A DNA stretch of 64,000 nt. Origin: Azadirachta indica (lineage: Eukaryota; Streptophyta; Magnoliopsida; Sapindales; Meliaceae). A program made the position numbers and the translations under genes. Below the pieces are notes generated by a model. That model was not told the origin of the DNA and did no database searches. It was given only the letters and a program-made list of their open reading frames with translations. Of this stretch, positions 46,516 through 58,379 are shown in pieces (positions within the stretch are counted from its first letter, which is position 1; each line of letters opens with the position of its first letter). The stretch lies in contig CM040449.1 of the NCBI GenBank assembly GCA_022749755.1, forward strand, positions 12,434,363 to 12,498,362, given 5' to 3'.

Positions 46516-48740
46516 GAAATTTGATTTCTCAATTATATTTAACACGAGAAAAGTTTAATTTTCTATTATTGTTTTAGATAATAGCTACTTACCTTCTTGT
46601 TTTTTCAAATATATCCCGTTATCTCTTATAATAATGTTTAATAAATTTTTAACACAATTTGATAATTTTAATTTTATTTGAGTTGATCCAATTTGACCCA
46701 AGTCAAATTTTTTGAATTGTCAAAAAAAAAAAAGAAAAAAAGATCACATATTCATGTTAAATAAATTTTAAATAATTTAAATCTTGATCCTTCGGATTTA
46801 TATAGGTCACATATTATTGAATCTTAAAAAATATGAGGAAAATAAGATCAAGAGATAGAGGATCAAATTCTTTTATTAACGTGTACAAATGCTTGAATCA
46901 GATATGCGATTGAGGTAGCATCCATTTACGTGGCATGAAATGAATTAGTGAAACCAATTGACAAGATTCTAAGAGAGCTAGCTACTCATATGTGGATTAG
47001 TATATGAATTATATTCCTTATTACAACGGCAAATGCGTTTTTGCTTACATCAATCAACAATCAAAAATAATAAAAAAATATTCAGATTCTAATATTCTAA
47101 AAATAGGTTTTCGAGGCTCTTCGAGATACAGTTATTTTATACAAAGTCATGAAATATAAAATTCTTATACGCAACATCCCACCATATATAATTCGACAGA
47201 AAAGGTTTCAAGTAGATGCTAAATGTAGATTATGTAGATCCTACCTAATTAATCTTTCTTATATCTGAAGCATTTTTTTAAAGAAAGAAAGATTGTATTT
47301 TTATTGGTGTTTAAAATATATTATAATGCCTATATTTAAACGTATTACAATTAATTTTTCAATACAAATTGGTGCAATTTTGATAATTAGTAAATTAATC
47401 TAAATTTTGAAGAATTGATCTAGTATCTAATTAAGTAAAATAATTCTTATAATTAAAAAAATAATTTTTTTGTATGAATAAATCTAATTATTGTGGGAGA
47501 AATTTACTCAATCTATGTGTTAGGTTTTTTCAATTTGTGGAATGTTTAAATAGATCTCGAAGTGCGACCGGTGGGCTTTGATACTGTTGCGCATTTGAAT
47601 CTATGTTGCGCTTTTATATCCCTTCTGAGTTGTAGGGTGTGAGACCCACCAAATCCTTTTGATCTTACTTGTTGGCCTGAGAATCGTGATGCTATAACTT
47701 TTATGACACTGGGTGAGATTAACTGGAGGGATCTATTGCCACTGTTGCTGCTGCTTCCATAATATTAAAGACGACATGAAACTCTTCCATAATATTAAAT
47801 ATGATACAAAACTCAAATTATGAGTTCATAATGTGTGGGAGTGAAGTAGTTCCAATATTAATGCAAAAAAATATAAATAGTAAGGGTAGATTGCAACCAT
47901 ATAAGGTGAAGTCAGTATTGAATAAACTCACTTACAACAGTATTCAATACTTTTACTTGTGATCTAATAGGTTTAGGACTGGGGAAAAATGTATTTTTGA
48001 AGCTAAAAGTGATCAGGTCGATGCCTACAGATGCAGAAAAGATATAAGGATGCTAGAATAATGTTAAAATTGGTTTTCATGGCAAAAGATGACAAAAAAT
48101 AAATAATTATGGCTATATTAGCGAGACACCTAAGGAGAGAGAAAGGTTATATTCCTCTCTTCAATTCTTTGTTGTCCTTTCTTTTTTTTTGTGATATATC
48201 TTTTCGTTTTTTAGTTTTAAGAAAGAATGAATGTTTGAGGTTTATCTCCCTTTTTCTACTTATTACTATTTTTTTAATTTTTTTATCTTATAAGTACAAC
48301 AAACCAGAATACACAAATATCCCTGAAAAATAAATGAAATTGTAAAAATATAGTAATTTTTATAATAATTTTATTATATATAAATTTGAAATAGTTATTA
48401 ATAGGATCCATTAGTTATTCTATAGTACACATTTATTTATTTAATAAGCCATTTAAAATTATTTTAATAAAATCGCCTAAAAAGAAAATTTTGACAGATA
48501 ATTTCAATAATAATAGAATGTAATGAACTATTTTTAAAATTGTAGGGAAGTATTGGTATATTTTATCAAACGATAAGGGAGTACCAATCATTCTCCCTAA
48601 GTTAAAAAATTTAAATCTGGAATATAATAATCCAACATAGTCTAATAGTTCATTTGTAATTATGAGAAAAAAGATGAAATTTCCTTTTATTTGAACTTAT
48701 GCAACTTTGTTAATATATAAAAAAATCTAAAATTTGTAAA
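46516..48740. other. Intergenic sequence, no gene seen
   Basis: A GC-richer patch at about 47545-47760 shows no recognisable domain. The frame at 48109-48333 is F/L-rich with no domain. Confidence 0.4.
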
Positions 48741-49207
48741 GGGAAATTGATGGATACTCTTTTCAACTATGGGAAAAGGGCAAATACCCCTATGACATTT
48801 TGACAAGTGACAGATAGCCCCCTCATGTTAACTTGCCATTAGTTTGTTGGTAACATTGGAGGGTTAATTTGTTCATTTCACTAATCTTCTTCTCCTCTTC
48901 CTTTTCTTCCTTCTCCTTCTCTTTCTCCTTTATTTTCAATTTCTTCTTCTTTCTCCTTCACTATTTATTTCTCCAACATAAATTTCTTTCTAATCCTTTC
49001 ATCCTCCTTTCATCTCTTCCCCTCTTCTTTCCTTCTCCTTCATTATCAATTTCTCCACCAAAAATAATAATTCTCATAGAAATGCCCTGAATTCTAAAAT
49101 GTTAATCCCACCTTCCTTAAATATCCTAAATTCTAAAATGCTAAATTTAAAATACAAAAAATTTTCAATTTGGGCAAAAATTTTTGTTACATTTTTTTTA
49201 AGTTGAG

Positions 49208-49259
<52 letters not shown>

Positions 49260-49527
49260 TGAAGGAAGGAAGGAAAAGAGAGAGAGGGTTATTTGGTTAG
49301 GTGGGTAGAAGGAAGGATGGGTGGCTGCAAAATTAAATTAGGGTTAGCATATTAATTAATAGATAGTTTACTAAATTGTCTCTCAAAAGCTAACAGTGAA
49401 ATGACGGTAAACTAACGCTAGGGGACTATTTGTCACTTCTCAAAATGTTAGAGGGATATCTGTCTTTTCTGAAACATTAGGGCATCCGTTCTTTCCCCAA
49501 GCTGAGGGGGGTATCCATCAATTTCTC
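48741..49527. mobile_element. Short MULE-type non-autonomous element (787 bp)
   Basis: GGGAAATTGATGGATAC (48741-48757) and the reverse complement of 49511-49527 (GAGAAATTGATGGATAC) begin TIRs of about 110-120 bp. The flanks ATTTGTAAA (48732-48740) and ATTTGCAAA (49528-49536) are a 9-bp duplication with one transition. The interior holds a CT-rich tract (about 48870-49060) and a (GA)n microsatellite (49211-49256). The F/S-rich frame over the CT tract is an artefact. Confidence 0.88.
49211..49256. repeat. (GA)n microsatellite
   Basis: About 23 uninterrupted GA units within the 48741-49527 element. Confidence 0.95.
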
Positions 49528-49639
49528 ATTTGCAAAATACTTGGGGCATATGATTTGGGATAAATATTATAATTATGAGAAACAAAGATATTACTTTGTA
49601 TATATAAATTAATATAATTTCGTTACTTCTTAAAAGATG

Positions 49640-50340
49640 TTATTTTTCTTTACTTCTTTTAGCTACCCTTTTACAATGCATGCAAGGAAATTAAACCTTG
49701 TTAGAACTTAAATTATAAAAAAGCGACTTTTCATATTATTAATATATTTTTCGATCTGTTAACAAATCTTTTTAAACATTTTTAAAGATCTAATGATATT
49801 TATCATTTATATACATATATAAACACTGTTATTATATATATATATATATATAAATTTTTACACAAACTTATATGATTATGTTATATTATTGTCATATATA
49901 TATTTATTATATACTACATTTTCAAGAAAGTAAAAGATATCAGGTAATAATATAAATTTGTCCTCTTAATTAGTTTGTATAGAGAGAGCTTATAGTGATT
50001 ATTATATATGAATGAGTAGATTTAATTGTTTTAGCTAAATATACTTTTCTCAATTCAATCAATCTTTCTTCACCATTCTCTCTGATTTTGCTCCCGTACC
50101 GAATACCTCTTTGTTGACTATTAAAGTCTATGATTTTCTAAGAGATTTGTTCACTTTTGACACGTTCAACAAAAATATAAAAGAAATTTATTTTTATTAA
50201 TTATAATAATTATTTTTTCATCAAATTTAATTCGTTTGAAAATCTAAGTTTAAATGGGAAGATTAAAACAATTGTTTTTTGTTATATGCGAAGATTTTTA
50301 TGAAAGAGGAAAAAAGATATTTTGATTGATAATTAAAATA
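49640..50340. repeat. Local repeat block, copy C (partial)
   Basis: About 49655-49725 resembles 44890-44957, and about 50045-50230 resembles parts of copies A and B (CAATTCAATCAATC, ACCGAATACCTCTTTGTTGACTA, AGATTTGTTCACTTTTGACAC). A (TA)n tract lies near 49835-49851. Confidence 0.55.
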
Positions 50341-50375
50341 TATTATAATGTCTTTGTTTACAGAGAATAATTATA

Positions 50376-50570
50376 TATTACTATTATAAAAAGGGTCTTT
50401 CTTAGTAGATAATATCTATCATAAGAGACATGTTATGACAGACCTTATCTATCAAGAAAAGTTAATTCATTAACTATTGACAGCAATCGCGTATTGTTAG
50501 TTCATGACAGAAGAATTATTTATCATTAATTCATGATATTTGATTATCACGAATCTATGATGTATATTTT
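50376..50570. repeat. Possible CACTA left terminus and subterminal repeats
   Basis: It contains TGACAG/CTATCA-type words in both orientations (TATGACAGACC, TTGACAGC, CATGACAGA, TATCTATCA). These are typical of CACTA subterminal regions where the transposase binds. Confidence 0.45.
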
Positions 50571-52320
50571 TAAGTCACATATTTATCAACTATTATTGAT
50601 AAAATTTTATTAAAAAATACTTGATTTTACATCATTTCAGTTTTCAATTTTCTATTCGTCCGAGCTTTTGTTTCATCTTTTGTCAGAGCAATTTTTTTAT
50701 ATGGCCAATTTTCTGCTTGGAATTGCCATTTTTTCTATGGGCTTTTTTTTTTTTTTTTTGGCCTAAAATTGCCATTTTTTTAATTTTTTTATTTCATTTA
50801 TGATATTTGCTTTTCATTAGTTTTATTTTACTATTATTTTCAGTCATTTATTTCATGATTTTTTAAATTTTCATTTAGAAATTATTATTTAACAATATAA
50901 TTTCAATAAAATGAAATTACACTATATTTAAAAATTTTACGCGTTTTACATAAAATTCACAACATCTTAATCCACATAAATCCCAACATCCATATTTTCT
51001 CATAAATCCCAACATTCCAATCTAGAATCCACAAGCTACTATCCCATAATACCTCAATCCACAACATTTCAAAGTTTAAACCAAATAATGAGTGGTTAAA
51101 ATTAAATTCATAAGTACCACATTCCAAAGTTGTTGACCTATTATGTGTTCCTGCTTATTTTGTTACACCTTCAACAATTTTACAGTGCAAACACAACAAC
51201 ATTTTGGCATTTAAATTAAATTTGAACTCAATTAACAAAGTAAAAAAATAGCATAAATTAACTCAATTTGAACTACCTATATATCAGAGAATGAAAACTA
51301 CTTAGAAATAGCATTGGACCACTATACCTTAATTTCATACAACTCTTCTTCTATGTAACTCTTTTTCTAAGAATTGTTACAATTAGATATTAATGAATTA
51401 TTGGCATGTGAATTTAAAATTTTAATTTATCAAATGAATGAATTTTCAATGAATAACTAAAATCATTTGTCAACACTTTAACATCTTTAATTATATCTCA
51501 TGAAAGCCATCACATAGTAACCACATTCAACGTTCCCTGGTTGGATTGGTGTTTGCATATATAAAGAAGATGAAAATCAAAAGAAAAATTTCATTGTTTG
51601 GTAATCTTAAAAAAAAAGCCAACATAGTATGTTCATCATCAATCACCTTCACTGTTTTCTAGCTTATGTTCTATCTTTTGACTGAACTTCCATCTTCAAC
51701 GTTGAGGATCATAATACTATTACATATTATGAAATTATTAGTACTAATTGCAGGCAAAATCAGAATATTGGTAGCAAAAATAGAAACCCTTACTTCTTCA
51801 ATATGTCCAAGTTCTCTACCATTTCACCCCCTAATAGATCCATATAGTATATGAACTTAGCAGTTACATTTATTGTAACCAACACCTAATGAAAATTGTT
51901 TTGACATGCATTTAACTATAAGTGAGAAACTTAATATAATTGATTGATATAATCACATACGAATATGCAAACTTAACCCTAGACTGTATGACAAGAGAAT
52001 GTTTGACCACGTGTTATTTTTTGTAATCGGTTTGCAATAGCATGTGCTCTATTTTAGCGCATTGCCTTGCCACATGATTGGTCAACTAAAGACATTGAGC
52101 TTAGATTAATAAATCCAAACTACTTGGTGGCTTTATCCTTCTTCAATTTCTTGTACAATGACCATCTTAAAAAATAAACTGAGAAGAACAAAATAAATTA
52201 AGTGTGAAAATTTGATCTTATGTTAAAGTACAATTGCAAATCACAAAATAAATTGGAATGATAAATGTTTACATTATGTACAACATGATGCAACTGACAA
52301 TGATCTCTAAAAAAATGTAT
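50571..52320. other. 3' non-coding part of the CACTA element
   Basis: No domain is recognised. Short plus-strand frames are F/L-rich chance frames. Confidence 0.4.
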
Positions 52321-52329
52321 GTAGTCGCA

Positions 52330-55300
52330 TCCATCTCGAAAATGTCTCGGTTTAACTTCACCTTAATGGATCTTCCGCTGCTAGCACTTTTTTTCTGTGA
52401 ATGAAGCAAATATCTTTGTATGCGTTAAGCTTGAACGTGTCTTGTGTTTTTTCTCACTAGTATAACAAGCTTTAAAGTATTATTTTTTTTCTTAGGGTTT
52501 AGATCAATTGCCTTCTGTGGACAATCATCCTTGTCTTCTTTAGCTAGTAGATCTAAGTCCTTTTTAGTGTCGGGCCAAGTCTCTTTTTAGGTGTTTGCTT
52601 TTTAGGCCTTTTTGGAGTTTTTTTTTCTCCCTTCCTTACCAAAATTGTCATCATTATCTTCATCTCCTTGATAACATAAGTTTATATTGGTAAATATAAT
52701 AAAACAACTGATGTACTATTTTATGTATTTGACATTTTTAAAATATACATATCTTTAGTAATATATAACATGTTTAATTATGAATGTAGAATGATATGAA
52801 AAACTAGTGTTACTTAAAGTAAGAGAAAAAAAAGATTGCAAGAAGTTGTTTAGTAAATAATGCTTCTGAAACAAAAGATTACAAATTCAATTCCTACCTT
52901 TAGCACCACTTAATGTTTTGCATTCTTTCTAGTCTATTTAATTCAGTAATATAGTTTCATAAATTTTAAAACAAAAGAAAGGCAATAAAATTATAGGAAT
53001 GTTCTATATTCAGAGTTATGTTCAATAATTGAGTAGGAATCTTCAATATAGTTAGTTTGTTCTTGAAATAACTATTTTATATTTTACTACTTGCATCTAA
53101 TTTCTTCCATCTGAAATTTTCCAATCAATTGCAAAAGAAACTATAAATAGATAAACTTCACCAAAAAGTTGAGCTGAAGTATATCTAATCATGTAAAGTG
53201 ACAGAAACCCATTTAGCCTTAAAAAGTGCATTTTAGTTAAGAAAACTTCACCAACAACCTAGATTACGAGCAAAACAACATAAGAAAACTGAGACCTAAA
53301 CTTTAAAAAATGACCAAGTAGAAACTGCACAACTATATATTCAGTATATATCAATTAGAATATAATTTACCTTCTTCCATGAGATGTTAATGCTAGCTAC
53401 CTTAGATTTAGGGTTTTGCCTCTTAACCTTCATGGTTAGTTCTTTAATACTTTCAAACATTTCTGCAATATTTTCATCGTACAACATCCACTCTTTTTCT
53501 AACATGTTAGTAAAGAGCAAGTTCAAATACATACTTTGGGACATAAATTGTCTTACACCTTGTAGATGGCCAGCTATTGGTTATTTGTCCAATGATTGTG
53601 CAAAGATGTTATTCTTTTCTTGGATCTTTAAAGATCAATTCTATGCCTTACTCTCTAGTTCATCCTACATACAAATTGCACAAAATAAGAAATAATTGAT
53701 ATCCATGAGATAGCTTTGCATTTTTTATCCACTCTCACAATTTTATCCACTATTGGCTGAATAACTGGGTCAAATCCTCCTCTCTTTTTTAGCTGTACAC
53801 ACTTCAACAATAAATTCTCATTGATTTCAAGCTCTGACAAACCCATCTATGTAATCTACGACACATTATCAAAAAATGCTTGATTAGAAACTACATCAAA
53901 ATAAAATATGCTTATTAAATCAATAATTGCAACAGAAAAACCAACTTATGATCTTCTCTAACAAACGGACGTATACTCCTTGACTTAGGAGATGGTTGTA
54001 CTTATTCAACTTCTTTTTTTTTTTTTAATTTTTGCCCTGACTTTCTGTAAATGGTGCATCAAAGTTCTTATTAAAATGAAATTTTAACTCATTAGCACTA
54101 ATGAAAATTAATCTACTCATTGTAAACTCTTGCGATAACCTTGATGCCACAAAAGCCATCCAATGCTTTTGTTTTATAGACTCATATTGCAAAGCTGATT
54201 TTTCCAATGACTTCGAATCATCTTTATTGGGTATAATATAGTCTATTATATGATGATGTCAAAAATTTCGAAACGCTACTTTGAGTAGGTGTAAAAATTA
54301 CTTTTTGTTGTGACCATCGAGCTTGAAGTGTTTTTGCACGTAAAACATAACATCATTAATATTTAATTAACCAAAATGACAGTGGCATACTCTATTTTCA
54401 AGTGCCAAATTCCAAGTTAGCTTGATGTGCAAGAATCACCTACTTAATAAATAAAAAATCTGACAACTGAATGTTAAAGAAAAGCCTATGATCTTGAGCA
54501 TAAATTAAATAAATAATAGATGTAAGCTATTGGATTCAATTATTGAAAAACTAAGCATTTTTCTATTGAAACGATTTTCAAGAAAAAGCATTTTCTGCAA
54601 AAGACAGTTTTGTGGAAAAACACATAAATAATGTTTTCACTTTGATTAACTTAAGTTGGAAGTAAATTATGAAATGGACAGAAATTATTTAAACTAAATA
54701 ATCTAAAACCAATTCATCTTAAAAGTACCTTAAACTTGGACACTATTATTCAAGAAGATTCATTCGACATTCTTATAATATGTGCATACATATTCATAAT
54801 CCAATCAAATACTGAAATAACTAGTATTTACTTACTATAAAACTTAGAAGCAAAATTGAAACTCAAAAAGTAATTTCAAAAAGCATTATAACATTCTTAA
54901 AAGGATAACTCAAAATTGAATTTTTAGATGTTTTTTAATAATGCACATGTTTCTAGTTGTCAACAAGAGAAATTAAATAGAGGCAAAGTTAGCAAACATG
55001 TCCAAGAATTAAAAGTCAATAAAAAATTGTTATTACCAATAAAAGCAACCAAACATTTAAAACGGGGCAAATGAGCAGCTTAAGTGTTATAGATAAATAG
55101 TACTAACAGCATGTATTACAAGTCATCTAAAGTTGGAAGCATCTCACTGCATATATTCTTACAAAAATTCCTTAATAGTCTTTGAAACTTTCAGCCAATC
55201 ATTGTAAATTATTAGAATAATCTATTTTACAAGTATACCCAAATTGCTCTTTAAACCGATTACCTTTTTTCTAATCTTAAATTTTTTTGATGATGCCTCA

Positions 55301-55430
55301 CAACAACTTTTTTGCTACTTGAACTTAAAGTTAGGCATGCCTACTTGGTTATGCTTAATGTCAACCTTTTGTGCAACTCAATTAGGTCTTCGTCACTACT
55401 ATTGTCGCTAGTCTCGCATTTTATCATCCT
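52330..55430 (-). pseudogene. CACTA accessory reading frame (TNPA/Transposase_24-like?)
   Basis: Downstream of TNP2, where CACTA elements keep a second gene, the minus strand shows several open pieces. They are an initial Ser/Asp-rich segment near 55430-55300, KHWMAFVASRLSQEF (within 54207-54025), CVQLKKRGGFDPVIQPIVDKIVRV (within 53846-53655), a piece at 53544-53341 and a Lys-rich tail at about 52660-52450. The W..FV..RLS pattern followed by a short KxGG..PxIxxIVxxI block resembles the plant Transposase_24 (Ptta/En/Spm) family, but weakly. Introns and frame breaks prevent a continuous model. Confidence 0.4.
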
Positions 55431-55779
55431 ATCAAATAAAAAAAATACAATTGTGTATCATTTAACACGGAAAAAAGCACAAAATAGTAGCAATATAAAA
55501 ATGAATATAATATATTACCAAATGAGCAATTATGAAGTAAAGCATTTGGTAATAAACAATTATATAGTAAAGCATTTAATTCAACCAACAAGAATTAAGG
55601 CAACAATTGTCAAAACTACTAAAGAAAATAACATGTAAGACAACAAGTTGTAACCAAAATTTACTAACAATTCAAATAAGGCAATAACTAAAAAAATTCA
55701 ACAATTCTCAAAATAAGCATGTAACAAGACAGTAAGTTATGACCAAAATCCACTAACAATTCAATAAGGCAACAACTAA

Positions 55780-58371
55780 AAATATTTAACAATTCTTAAA
55801 ATAAGCATGTAATAAGACAGCAATTAATACTAATAAAAATACAATAATTATAAGATAGTAAGTAATGACATACATACACAAATTAATGCTAACCATCAAC
55901 CCAAATACCCTTATAACCAAATCATGCATAATTTGCAATGTTATTATCATCCAGTTGAGGGAAAACATCATTCACAGTTGGTGGATTATCCACTAATAAG
56001 TCAACATTATCTCATTGGTTATTAAAGTTCCTCTATCGGGCATTGAAGAAACAATTAAAAACCTATTGTCTATTTAATCTTTTAAGTAGAAAACTTATCT
56101 TGCTTGAAATGTTAAGATGAAGCAATCGAATGTATGCCCTATTCGATCGAGGTCCACAATTGGGAAACCAAGCTCATTATACTTAACCTCTACCTCTACT
56201 GTCAACTCAATCATACTTAAAAATTAAAACTTTGGATGTGAGATAATCCACATCCCATATCTCATCAATTACTTTATAAAATAATGTCCCTAACAATTGA
56301 GTTTTTGTCTTTCGCCCTAGATATTTGCATTGTTGTTGCAATAATGTTTACTTCACTATTTTGACTAGAATACTTATTACCCCCATCTTTCATAGCAAAA
56401 TAAAAACTATTTATATCGTACTCCCAATATATTATAATATGTGGATGAGGTCCTTGTGTAAGCACCTCAAATTACTTGAAATTGTTTCATCATTGTTTTG
56501 AGCATTTTTGATCTAAAAGTACAAAGATATTTTAAAATTTTGTTTGGTCATAATCATAGTACAAGGTTGGCTTTAATGATTCAATATATAATTTCCTCAT
56601 CTTCCCATTAATACATAAAAGTACGTCGATACTCATCTTGCAACCACTTTACTCTCATCGATTTACATAAATATTATATCTTTAATCAATTAATGTATTG
56701 TCTATACATAAATTCAAAACCTATGCAACTTTTTATGTGTCAAGAAATTGAAGACACTACATGTGCGAATAAAGTGTAAGAAAAGTGTTACTCACTCAAT
56801 ATATGGTTAAACTATAGAACTATTTAGCAAGATATAGTAATGGGCTTGCTTTAGTAGCCGACAATCGACTTCCTTTAATTATGAAAGAGAGAAAGCCCTA
56901 TCAGTAGACATTTTTTTTATATGCCCATAAGAATTTTCAATCACTTAAAGTCTACTTAAGTATTCAACACAAAACTCCATAACCTCATTAATGATGTAAC
57001 ATTCGTCAATGCAACTTTCAGATTGGTTACGATTATGCATATAACTCTTTAGAACTTTCATGTACCTCTCAAAAGTGTACGTTCACCTTAAATACACCGG
57101 TCCACATAACTTAATTTATTCAATAAGATTGATCATTAAATGTAAATATAATATCAAACATAGTTGGCAAAAAGTATTTTTCAAATAAACCCAATGTATT
57201 AAGAATATTATCATGTAATTTTTCTAACTTATAAGGATCAATAATCATAAGGCACAATGAATTAAAGAAGAAACATAATTTAACAATTGCGAATCTAGCA
57301 TACTTTGGTAACACTGATCGTATCACCAGCAGTAGTAACTGCTGCATCAATACATGACAATTATGCAATTTTAATCCTTGAATCTTTAAGTTTTCTATAG
57401 ACACAAGGTTTGAAAAATTAGAATATTATCGTTCTGGAACCTTTAAGCTTCTCAATATTTAGCAAAACATCTTCCTTTCATTTCTACTTAAAAAAGTAAC
57501 TTGCTAGAGGAAGTAAGATATACTTATTGACTTTTTGCAGTGTCAATTTAGCCATTATTTTCATATCAACTAGATCCAATATCTATGTAAGTCCATCTTC
57601 AGTCTTGTCTGAAATCTTTGACAAAGTTCTAAAAGTGCTCTCACGCACATTTTTCTCAATGTGCATTACATCCAATTTTTCATAGTAGTGCCAGACAAGT
57701 TTTTAAGAAGTCATTAATTATCCAAATTAGAATAACTCGTAAGGTGAATAATTCTTGTTTACATGCATTATATGCCTCAGCTTTTACATCCATAATTTTT
57801 TCAAGTCATTTATCAATGAGGTAAGATATACATTAATATCATTGTCGAGTTGACGAGGGCCTGATATCAGTATAGACAACAATATAAACTTTCTCTTTAT
57901 ACATAACCATAATGAAAGATTACAAGTTACAAGTAAAAGTGGTCAACAACTGTACTTAGTGAACTATAAGGATTAATCTTATCAATTGGAAATGTAACCC
58001 AAAGGTTTCTATTTTCTTATACAAACTCGGGCCATGTCTTATCCATCAATTTTTATAATAGAGAATTAGCAAGATGATGAAGCATACTATCTTTTTCTCT
58101 CTCATTGGCATGCCAAGTCAGAAACTTCACTGTTTGTAGAGATTGGAATATATGTATCAGCTTTGGAATGATAAAAAAATACCTCAACACTTTGGCCACC
58201 ACATTATTTAACTTCTTCTTCATGTCATTACTAGAATTTTTCCATCTTGACACTACAAAAGGACATTCGGAGAGATGCTGATATCACTTTTTATACAAAA
58301 CACAATCATTGGGACAAGTATGGATTTTTTCATAATTTATGCCTAATGCACTCATTTGCTTCTTGGCCTCA
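55780..58371 (-). pseudogene. CACTA TNP2 transposase, C-terminal part
   Basis: Reading leftwards from the hAT insertion: YEAKKQMSALGINYEKIHTCPNDCVLY, then VSRWKN and AKVLRYFFIIPKLIHIFQS, the start of the catalytic Transposase_21 domain. At 57404-57120 the LKLHNCHVLMQQLLL and LPKYARFAIVKLCFFFNSLC motifs mark the DUF4218 domain, continuing as YTFERYMKVLKSYMHNRNQ near 57070-57010. At 56465-56274 are the YDINSFYFAMKD and QISRAKDKNSI motifs (DUF4216). The region from about 57450 to 58020 is poorly readable. Many stops and frameshifts make it non-functional. The protein would catalyse CACTA transposition in the nucleus. Confidence 0.88.
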
Positions 58372-58379
58372 TACATGGA
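58372..58379. repeat. hAT target-site duplication, left (TACATGGA)
   Basis: Repeated exactly at 60888-60895. Confidence 0.92.

Noticed and set aside
47545..47760. GC-richer patch considered as an exon or 5S-containing TRIM
   Set aside because: There is no 5S rRNA box pattern, no sustained frame and no splice context.
48869..49090. 73-codon S/F-rich frame
   Set aside because: It is a translation of the CT-rich tract within a non-autonomous MULE.
58250..58262. GACACTACAAAAG, similar to a CACTA terminus
   Set aside because: It lies inside the TNP2 coding homology and is explained as coding sequence.
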